A program made the translations under genes and the position numbers. Shown in pieces: positions 7,569-13,517 of a stretch of 20,842 nucleotides of DNA (its first letter is position 1; every line of letters starts with the position of its first letter). The DNA is from JACKAL01 sp964400355 (GTDB taxonomy: Bacteria > Bdellovibrionota > Bdellovibrionia > Bdellovibrionales > JAGQZY01), in NCBI GenBank assembly GCA_964400355.1, contig CAYNTO010000036.1, forward strand, positions 1 through 20,842, written 5' to 3'. Under the pieces are notes generated by a model. That model ran no database searches and had not been told where the DNA came from. It saw nothing but the letters and a program-made list of their open reading frames with translations.

Positions 7569-8845
7569 TGGGTCACCTCAACGGGAACGAGAAATGCGGC
7601 GGCTTCGAGACTGGCTAAATCCACTTGTGCGGCATAACGGGCCTGATCGTAGGTGCGACGGGCCGAGCGAAACTGGTTGAGGGCCACCTGTGCATCCACA
7701 CTGCGCACCAGACCATTTCGGAATTCGCGCTGGAGAACGCGGAAGTTCTTCTCGGCAATGCCCACGGTTTTTTCCAGCGACTGCACCTGCGCCATGCGCA
7801 CCAATAAACTTTGATGAAGTGAGCGAATCTGTTGGACCGCTGAACGACGCAAGCGTGCCAGTTCTAAATCTTGCACATGTTTTTTAGAGGCCGCTTCGCG
7901 CACGCGCGCCTGACGTGCGCCGCCTTCGAAAATGGGGAAGGTGAGCCGCAGTTCCACATCCCAGCGAATGTCCTCTAAAAATGCGACCGGCCGGCGCAAG
8001 TGATAGTTGCCCACGGCATCGAGCTGCGGGAGATGCCCGCCACGTTCAATGCGCATCTGTTCATCGGCCACTTTGACAAGCTCTTTAGCACTTTGCACGT
8101 CGGGACGTTCATCGACACGGTTGACGTAGGAGTTTACGTCCTTAAGTAAAGTGGCAATTTGATTGCCATCTTTGCTCACATCCTCCAGTGGAGTGTTGGA
8201 CTCCATGCCGGTGAGAAACGCAAACAACTCCCGCGCCGCGGCCAGTTGGCCTGAGACCAGTTGGATTTCGGCTTCAAGTGACGCTAGAGCTGACTGTGCT
8301 GTGAGGGCCTCTGTTACGTTGGATTCCCCTCTGCGCGTGCGTCCTTGGAGGTCTTTGACCTGCTGGCCGTAAAGTTTGGTTTGCTCCTGCATGTTGCGAA
8401 TATCGGCCTCGTAGGAAAGTATGGAAAAATAATTGGTGGCGATATCCTGGTAGAGTTGGATGCGGGTCATGGTGTCGATGTGCTTTTGTGAATTGAGATT
8501 ATTTTTACTCTGGCGGTAAAGGGCGTACTCGCTCATGCCGCGAAAAATAGGTTGGGTCAGAGTGATGCGCGCGGCGTTTTGGGTTCCCGGTGAAAACGAG
8601 CGGGCAAAGGCATCGTTTGGCCGTTCCTGGCGAATGTGGGAAGCATTGAGCGTGAGATTAGGAAGAACCGCTCCGCGCGCTTGGCGAATTTTTTCTTCGG
8701 CCTGAAACACGCCCTCGTGAGACTGTTGCACCTTCTCACTTCTTTGCAGAGCACTTTGAAAGGCACCCTGAAAGTTAATCGCGTGCGCCGCTGCTAAAAA
8801 ACCAAAATTAGAAAAAACGAATATGGAAATGGCCAAAAATTTCAT
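7565..8845 (-). CDS. TolC-family outer-membrane efflux channel
   Basis: This 426-aa protein has a signal peptide (cleavage probably after AHA at residue 22). It then shows two long coiled-coil/helix repeats of the outer membrane efflux protein (OEP) type, with motifs such as A-R-I-T-L-T-Q-P-I-F-R-G and L-R-L-T-F-P-I-F-E-G-G-A-R, which mark the paired barrel strands after each repeat. Length is normal for the family. It should form the trimeric tunnel used by the RND pump encoded immediately downstream. No good ribosome site precedes the ATG. A T8 run on the minus strand (8913-8906), flanked by GCGG/CCGC, lies in the 84-base gap upstream. That run may weaken read-through from the small gene before it or mark a separate promoter region. 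Confidence 0.93.
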   Translation of the reverse strand: MKFLAISIFVFSNFGFLAAAHAINFQGAFQSALQRSEKVQQSHEGVFQAEEKIRQARGAVLPNLTLNASHIRQERPNDAFARSFSPGTQNAARITLTQPIFRGMSEYALYRQSKNNLNSQKHIDTMTRIQLYQDIATNYFSILSYEADIRNMQEQTKLYGQQVKDLQGRTRRGESNVTEALTAQSALASLEAEIQLVSGQLAAARELFAFLTGMESNTPLEDVSKDGNQIATLLKDVNSYVNRVDERPDVQSAKELVKVADEQMRIERGGHLPQLDAVGNYHLRRPVAFLEDIRWDVELRLTFPIFEGGARQARVREAASKKHVQDLELARLRRSAVQQIRSLHQSLLVRMAQVQSLEKTVGIAEKNFRVLQREFRNGLVRSVDAQVALNQFRSARRTYDQARYAAQVDLASLEAAAFLVPVEVTQ

Positions 8846-8929
8846 GCGGCCAAAGTACTAGGAATCGTGCGCGAACGTCACTCTTTCTGGGCCGCGGCAA
8901 GCGGCAAAAAAAACCGCCCTTGCTCGTGC

Positions 8930-9235
8930 TTAATTTGCAGCCACCGATGAAAGCTCCTGTTTAAAGGCTTTGCGCATATCGCACGAGTAGTCCACCTCGG
9001 CCCCTCGTTGATGCACGCGCGCCTGCGACTGGCAACTGTCGGGGCTGGGTGCGGCGGCTTGAGCCGCGTGCTGTTTAAGGGCGCGTTGCATACTGTAAGG
9101 TAAGCGCAATTTAAAAACCTGGAGTTCGGCAATCTTTTCGAGCAAAGTGCGGGTCTCCATTGGATTCTCTTCCGCTGCGGAAGACGCCGACGGCATAAGG
9201 GCGATGGTCAATGTGATCAATAAAACTTTAAACAT
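8930..9235 (-). CDS. Small secreted protein with two cysteines, 101 aa
   Basis: No family is recognised. The protein has a clear signal peptide (MFKVLLITLTIALMPSASSA, cut near residue 20-21) and a mature part of about 80 mostly helical, charged residues. Two cysteines (68 and 85) could form a disulfide in the periplasm. A GGAG ribosome site sits five bases before the ATG. It starts nine bases after the PA14-like lipoprotein gene stops, so the two form one transcript. The tight linkage suggests a partner or accessory of that lipoprotein. A link to the efflux pair further downstream is less certain because of the 84-base gap. Confidence 0.75.
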   Translation of the reverse strand: MFKVLLITLTIALMPSASSAAEENPMETRTLLEKIAELQVFKLRLPYSMQRALKQHAAQAAAPSPDSCQSQARVHQRGAEVDYSCDMRKAFKQELSSVAAN

Positions 9236-9244
9236 AGAATCTCC

Positions 9245-10387
9245 TTATTGAACCGTTACGGTGATTGGGTTTGAGATGGCTTTACCGAAATCGGCGCTGA
9301 TGGATATGGCTCGCACTTCATAAGTGACACCACTCGTGAGGCCGTGGCGCGCCACCGAATGGTTTACGCCTAAACGATTGTCGGAAGTGGTGAGTATTTC
9401 TTCACCAGTGGCCATATTTTTTATGAGGAGCTGGCTCGTAGTGGGAATGTTGGTCGTCCATGAGAAGGCGACAAAGCCTTCAACGTTGGCCGTCTGTGCA
9501 AAGTTCGAAATGGTCGGCGTGGTGCCCGGCGTGCACGGATTGAATACCGCATAGGCGGGAAGATTCCAGTTGTCGGCGTGGATCGGCTTCCAACCGCGCG
9601 TCAAAAGGCTATTGTAGGCCGCTTTTGGTTTTGAATTGTCGTTGTAGTCGAACCAATGTTCGTTTCCGGTTTCGCCGCAACGGGGCTCGTTTGCCGTGGA
9701 AGCAGTCACTTTGCGCCACATAGGGATCATTGCAATGTGGTAGCGCGGTCCCTGGTAATAATCCATTTTCACAACAAGCTCCGATTCATGATTGAGGGTT
9801 AAGCGTTGGCCGCAACCAAGACGCGTGGGGTGATCGCCATCGTTGGCGACAATTTTTTGATAAACGCCCTCGGCATCGCGCACATACATATTGGCGCCAT
9901 CGTCTGAGAGAAGTGCAAACTCATATTCACCGGCTTCGTCATCGGCGGTGAGTTTAAGCACGGAACTAAAGCTCAGCGCGAAATACTCATTGAGAGGATT
10001 TCCGGAATCATCTTTAACCGCAGACCCTGTTTCACTGGGAAAACCCATGCTGAACAAGCGCGTAGGGACATTTAATGATGAAAAGAACAATTTCTGCTGC
10101 GATTTTTGGCCTTGAGTGACAAACTCGCTCGCCGTGTACCAAATCGGTTGGTTCTGACCTCTATAGTAAAGTTCGGCGACTAAGCCATCGTTGGGGCCGG
10201 GTTGACCGGGATCAAACGGATCACAAACCACTTTGTTTAACGGGTACATATTGGCATCGAATGTAGAGAGAGGGCCTTGCTCCGGTTGGGTCGCCACTTC
10301 CGTGAGCTTGCCGTCCTTGGAATTTAGACACGCCTGTAGAGAGAGCATCAACACACAACCAACAATAGCTTTCATCAACGTTTTCAT
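9245..10387 (-). CDS. Lipoprotein with PA14-like and fibronectin III-like domains
   Basis: This 380-aa protein has a lipoprotein signal with lipobox SLQAC (Cys20). Residues about 68-225 resemble a PA14 beta-barrel carbohydrate-binding domain. Its hallmark order is G-L-V-A-E-L-Y-Y near the start, then G-E-Y-E-F-A-L-L-S-D-D-G-A-N-M-Y-V (153-169), then L-V-V-K-M-D-Y-Y-Q-G (204-213). Residues about 290-380 look like a fibronectin type III-like beta-sandwich (F-S-W-T-T-N, then L-T-S-G-V-T-Y-E-V-R-A). Four further cysteines in the linker could form disulfides. A role in binding a glycan or another surface at the outer membrane is likely; the ligand is unknown. It is the first gene of the minus-strand block and is followed after nine bases by the small secreted protein. 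Confidence 0.88.
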   Translation of the reverse strand: MKTLMKAIVGCVLMLSLQACLNSKDGKLTEVATQPEQGPLSTFDANMYPLNKVVCDPFDPGQPGPNDGLVAELYYRGQNQPIWYTASEFVTQGQKSQQKLFFSSLNVPTRLFSMGFPSETGSAVKDDSGNPLNEYFALSFSSVLKLTADDEAGEYEFALLSDDGANMYVRDAEGVYQKIVANDGDHPTRLGCGQRLTLNHESELVVKMDYYQGPRYHIAMIPMWRKVTASTANEPRCGETGNEHWFDYNDNSKPKAAYNSLLTRGWKPIHADNWNLPAYAVFNPCTPGTTPTISNFAQTANVEGFVAFSWTTNIPTTSQLLIKNMATGEEILTTSDNRLGVNHSVARHGLTSGVTYEVRAISISADFGKAISNPITVTVQ

Positions 10388-10421
10388 AGTCCTTTAAACC
10401 TTCTCCCCCCGGAGTGATTCC

Positions 10422-10449
10422 AGTATAGTGGAACTGCAAACGCGCGCAA
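10422..10449 (-). promoter_or_regulatory. Possible promoter of the PA14 lipoprotein operon
   Basis: On the minus strand TTGCGC (10449-10444) and TATACT (10427-10422) are spaced by 16 bases, about 35 bases before the start codon. The -10 box matches five of six consensus bases and the -35 box three of six. An inverted repeat TGTCG-N5-CGACA (10451-10465) sits directly upstream of the -35 box and could bind a regulator. Confidence 0.4.
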
Positions 10450-10472
10450 TTGTCGCAAATCGACATTGCCGC

Positions 10473-10512
10473 CGAACTCTACAAATCTTCGACAAAATAC
10501 CTCGAACTCTAC
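10473..10512. repeat. 10-base direct repeat spaced 30 bases apart
   Basis: CGAACTCTAC occurs at 10473-10482 and again at 10503-10512. The 30-base period is close to three helical turns, which would place the two copies on the same DNA face. This is what paired activator sites often look like, but chance is possible. Confidence 0.4.
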
Positions 10513-10834
10513 GCGCTAGGTGGGTACCGCTGAAACGGCGAAAAAAACTTCGACGATTTTTCTAAGTTTAGTGCGCGCAGAGTGGGGGTGAGCAAACCAG
10601 GAGTTTCTATTTTTCTTTTCCAGATTTGAGAAAAACAGAGTTCCTATAGGGGGGGAAGTTGTCTCACTTCGATACTAAGTTTGTCGTGATCGCGTTTACG
10701 GCGGGATTCTCAGAAGCACATTCTTTAAGTTTTGCAAAAAGCTACAAATTAGCTGGACAGGAATAACAATCGAAATTATCGGTTTGCACTACACTTATCG
10801 GGGTAAAAACGCTAAAACACTATTGAGGTGAAGA

Positions 10835-12193
10835 ATGGCGCAAACGTTCCAGACAATCAATCCCAGCACTTTAGAACCACTCCGCGAATACCAGCGCATG
10901 AGCGAAAGCCAGGTGCAGAGCATTCTCGCTGCGGCGGACCAGGCGTTCCAGGTTTGGCGTTGGCAGACAGTGCCACAAAAGGCGCAAATACTATTGGCAC
11001 TCGGTGAGCAGTTGGTAGCGCAAAAAACAAAGATGGCGCAAACGATCACCTCAGAAATGGGTAAACCCATTAAGCAGTCCATTGCCGAAGTGGAAAAGTG
11101 TATTGGTCTCATAGACTACGCGGTTAAAAACTTTCAGGAATTTCTCGCGCCACAGACGCGCCAAGGGTTTTCCGTTCACTATCAGCCGCTCGGAGTGATC
11201 TATGGCATAATGCCGTGGAATTTTCCCGTGTGGCAAACTCTGCGTTTTGCTGTCCCGGCTATGCTTGCCGGCAACACAATAATTTTAAAGCCCGCAGAAA
11301 ACGTTTCGGGCACAGCACTTGTTCTCCAGGAGTGCTTCGATGCAGTGGCGGAATTGAAAGACGTGTACTCCACAGTACTGATCGATCACGACATGTCCGA
11401 TCAGGTGATCGCCTCTAAAATTATCAAAGGGGTGAGTCTCACTGGGAGTTCTCGCGCCGGCGCCCATGTGGCACAAATGGCAGGAAAGCATTTAAAAAAG
11501 TGCGTGCTCGAATTGGGCGGTAACGATGCGTATGTGGTTTGCGCGGATGCGGATGTGGACTTAGCCGTGCAAAAAGTATTTCAGGCCCGTTTGCTCAACA
11601 CGGGGCAAAGCTGTATTTCGGCAAAACGAGTGTTCGTGCACAAAAGTCGCGAAGAAGAGTTCACAGGCAAACTTTTCGAAAAGATCAAAGCTTTAAAAAT
11701 TGTCGATCCGAGCCACGAATCGGCGGAATTTGGACCAGTGGCGCGGGTGGATTTGCGCGATGGGCTTGCCAAACAAGTGGAGCAAGTTAAAAAAGATGGT
11801 GCACGCGTGACCTTTGTGCAAGATTTGGGTGGGCTCGAAAAAAAGAGCGCCTACTATCCCATCACCGTTCTCCAGCATATTTCTAAAGACAATTGCGTGC
11901 ACACGGAAGAACTGTTTGGTCCGGTGTACTCCATTATTGCCTTCGAGACAGAGGACGAAGCGGTGAACATGGCTAACAGCTCACAGTACGGCTTAGGCGG
12001 CGCCATATTCTCCAAAGACAGCGACAATGCCCGGAAACTGGCACTTCAAATCGAAACCGGCTCTCTCGCCATCAACGATTTTTTCCGCTCTACTTTTGAC
12101 CGACCCTTTGGCGGCATCAAAAACTCAGGCTACGGCCGCGAACTGGGTAAAGAGGGCTTCCACGAGTTCACCAACCTCAAAGTCATCATCTAA
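10835..12193 (+). CDS. NAD(P)-dependent aldehyde dehydrogenase, succinate-semialdehyde type
   Basis: The 452-aa protein is a full aldehyde dehydrogenase. The Rossmann-side motif PWNFP (127-131) and cofactor lysine in LKPAE (Lys152) are present. The catalytic general base is Glu226 in LELGGND, and the nucleophile is Cys260 in NTGQSCISAKR. The C-terminal motif PFGGIKNSGYGRELG is intact. The short length and absence of an N-terminal extension match the roughly 455-aa succinate-semialdehyde dehydrogenases, which oxidise succinate semialdehyde to succinate in GABA breakdown or a 2-oxoglutarate-dehydrogenase bypass. Other short aliphatic aldehydes remain possible substrates. The ATG has a GAGGTG ribosome site. 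It is a single-gene unit whose stop codon forms one end of a perfect palindrome. Confidence 0.93.
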   Translation: MAQTFQTINPSTLEPLREYQRMSESQVQSILAAADQAFQVWRWQTVPQKAQILLALGEQLVAQKTKMAQTITSEMGKPIKQSIAEVEKCIGLIDYAVKNFQEFLAPQTRQGFSVHYQPLGVIYGIMPWNFPVWQTLRFAVPAMLAGNTIILKPAENVSGTALVLQECFDAVAELKDVYSTVLIDHDMSDQVIASKIIKGVSLTGSSRAGAHVAQMAGKHLKKCVLELGGNDAYVVCADADVDLAVQKVFQARLLNTGQSCISAKRVFVHKSREEEFTGKLFEKIKALKIVDPSHESAEFGPVARVDLRDGLAKQVEQVKKDGARVTFVQDLGGLEKKSAYYPITVLQHISKDNCVHTEELFGPVYSIIAFETEDEAVNMANSSQYGLGGAIFSKDSDNARKLALQIETGSLAINDFFRSTFDRPFGGIKNSGYGRELGKEGFHEFTNLKVII

Positions 12194-12213
12194 AAGGTGC
12201 CAGGCACCTTTTA
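12191..12213. repeat. Perfect palindrome at the dehydrogenase stop codon, REP-like or terminator
   Basis: TAAAAGGTGCC and GGCACCTTTTA are perfect 11-base reverse complements around a single A. The first TAA is the dehydrogenase stop codon. It lies between convergent genes and could act as a bidirectional terminator; only four T follow the stem on each strand. The GGTGCC/GGCACC core looks like dispersed repetitive extragenic palindromes (REP) I recall from several bacteria, which is a recollection and not a search result. Confidence 0.6.
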
Positions 12214-12247
12214 GTGTAGATGTGAGTTAATAAAGGGACAGAGTGTT

Positions 12248-12691
12248 TTAAGAAACTTTTTTTGACACTTCTTCGCGTTCGCTGATGGCGCGCACGGCGG
12301 TGGAAAGCGTTGAATCGACAATGCCATTGCGGCGAAGGACATCGTTGGTTTTGTTGAGCTTGTACACGAGTCCGCGCGTGAGAGCGACAAGCCAACTTGG
12401 CAGTTCTTTGAGTTGATCCTCGATTGTCGACGTCGATATTTTTAAACAGATAACTTTGGTGAGTGCCACCGCGTTGGCAGAATGGGGGCGGTCAGAAATC
12501 ATCGCCATCTCGCCTAAGTATTCACCGGATTGCACAAGTCCCAACGGAATCTTCACACCGTTACTACCGGTTTTAAACACTTCGATTTGACCGCTTTTAA
12601 CCACGATAAGGCTATCACAGTTGCCACCCTCGCGGAGAATGTAGTCGCCCGGGTTGTATTCCATTTCCTGAACTTTTCCACCGTTGAACAT
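12248..12691 (-). CDS. Stand-alone cyclic-nucleotide-binding-fold protein
   Basis: I chose the ATG at 12691 (147 aa), which has a GAGGGG ribosome site six bases upstream and a promoter about 30 bases further up. An in-frame TTG at 12751 lies inside the -35 box and is unlikely. Residues about 8-90 form a cNMP-binding beta-roll: Y-N-P-G-D-Y-I-L-R-E-G at 12-22, V-K-S-G-Q-I-E-V at 31-38, and the phosphate-binding cassette G-E-M-A-M-I-S-D-R-P-H-S-A at 60-72. The usual cassette has arginine where His70 stands, so cAMP/cGMP binding may be lost or altered. The C-terminal 55 residues are helical with no helix-turn-helix, so it is not a CRP-type DNA-binding regulator. It may be a small sensor or a partner protein. 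Confidence 0.87.
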   Translation of the reverse strand: MFNGGKVQEMEYNPGDYILREGGNCDSLIVVKSGQIEVFKTGSNGVKIPLGLVQSGEYLGEMAMISDRPHSANAVALTKVICLKISTSTIEDQLKELPSWLVALTRGLVYKLNKTNDVLRRNGIVDSTLSTAVRAISEREEVSKKVS

Positions 12692-12721
12692 AGCGGTCCC
12701 CTCAAACATTCTAGTTATACT

Positions 12722-12751
12722 GTTATATCGGCAGAAATTGGGAAAATTCAA
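12722..12751 (-). promoter_or_regulatory. Probable promoter and operator of the cNMP-fold gene
   Basis: On the minus strand TTGAAT (12751-12746) and TATAAC (12727-12722) are separated by 18 bases; the -10 box matches five of six consensus bases. An inverted repeat GGGAAA-N7-TTTCCC (12740-12758) overlaps the -35 box and could be an operator. Transcription from here would give a short leader ending at the ATG at 12691. Confidence 0.5.
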
Positions 12752-12914
12752 CTTTCCCTCAATTAATAATAACTATGTATATCAATATTCGTGACTGTTT
12801 TTGAGACGTCGTTTGAGAAAGTCTAGTTATGATGCGGCTCTAGAACCCTTAAAGTGGAGGCCATGGAAATTGATCCAAGATAGGCTCGCTGCGGAAAAAA
12901 TATTAGTTCCTAAC

Positions 12915-12933
12915 TCATCAATTTAATTGATGA
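12915..12933. promoter_or_regulatory. Long palindrome upstream of the sigma-factor operon
   Basis: TCATCAATT and AATTGATGA are perfect 9-base arms around one T, about 75 bases before the sigma-factor ATG. The position and AT-rich symmetry suggest a dimeric regulator site. It is not followed by a T-tract on the plus strand, so a terminator is less likely. The remaining 316-base gap (12692-13007) holds the minus-strand promoter above and no other clear feature. Confidence 0.45.
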
Positions 12934-13007
12934 ATCTAAAAAATCGTGGGAGCTTTGTTGTTTTTGACTAAGAATTCCGATTGCCGCTCGTTTTAAAGAT
13001 AAGAGCT

Positions 13008-13517
13008 ATGAAAACCATGCACACAATGAAACAACTTATGGATCGGTACGAGGGGCGGCTTCTACGCTATATGGTGCGCTTTGTGCCGCTGGAAACGGCG
13101 CGAGATATCGTGCAGGAAACCTTTGTTCGTTATTGGCAGGCCGAGAATGTAGAGGCCACGGCGCCCTGGCTGTTTCGTGTGGCTCGCAATCAAGCTCTCG
13201 ATATCAACAAACGAGAGGAGACGAAGATGCTCAAAGCGAACAGTCCCGATGCGGTGGATGATGCCATCGACGAGCACGACAGTGCAGAAGAGTCCATCGC
13301 CAAACGCCAGCAGAAAAAACAGTTGTGGGCATTGGTGCAGACATTGCCGGTAGCGCAAAAAGAAGTGCTGCTTTTAAAATTCCAAGAGGACTTTAGTTAT
13401 AAGGAGATCAGCGCCGTCACCGGTCATTCGGTGTCCTATGTGGGCGTGTTGATCCACGAAGGGATGATGCGATTGCGAGGGCAGTTGGCCTCGGCGTCAG
13501 GAGGTAGTCATGAATAA
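13008..13517 (+). CDS. ECF-type RNA polymerase sigma factor
   Basis: The 169-aa protein has the two sigma domains of the extracytoplasmic-function (ECF) class and nothing else. Region 2 (about 8-75) includes A-R-D-I-V-Q-E-T-F-V-R-Y-W and A-P-W-L-F-R-V-A-R-N-Q-A-L-D. Region 4 (about 110-160) has L-P-V-A-Q-K-E-V-L-L-L-K-F and the DNA-binding helix-turn-helix Y-K-E-I-S-A-V-T-G-H-S-V-S-Y-V. A charged linker joins them. I chose the ATG at 13008, preceded by AAGAG, over a TTG nine codons earlier. Its end overlaps the next gene by eight bases, and that gene's GGAGG ribosome site lies inside it, so the two are coupled. ECF sigma factors are usually held inactive by a membrane anti-sigma factor; the next gene fits that role. 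Confidence 0.95.
   Translation: MKTMHTMKQLMDRYEGRLLRYMVRFVPLETARDIVQETFVRYWQAENVEATAPWLFRVARNQALDINKREETKMLKANSPDAVDDAIDEHDSAEESIAKRQQKKQLWALVQTLPVAQKEVLLLKFQEDFSYKEISAVTGHSVSYVGVLIHEGMMRLRGQLASASGGSHE

Larger units (their letters stand above)
10388..10834. other. 447-base divergent intergenic region
   Basis: No gene is visible here. It separates the PA14 operon (minus) from the aldehyde dehydrogenase (plus). It contains the promoter-like pair at 10422-10449, the inverted repeat at 10451-10465, a 10-base direct repeat at 10473 and 10503, and a G7 run near 10650. The dehydrogenase has a good GAGGTG ribosome site five bases before its ATG. The length leaves room for regulatory sites or a small RNA, but none can be shown. 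Confidence 0.4.

Noticed and set aside
8901..8919. GCGG/CCGC around an A8/T8 run as an intrinsic terminator before TolC
   Set aside because: The T-run lies in the loop instead of after a stem, so it does not have terminator shape.
12863..12883. Tiny six-codon reading frame with a GGAGG before its ATG
   Set aside because: The GGAGG is only two bases from the ATG, and nothing ties it to a leader-peptide mechanism.
12981..13007. TTG start nine codons upstream of the sigma factor ATG
   Set aside because: No ribosome site precedes it, and the added residues are outside the normal sigma domain start.
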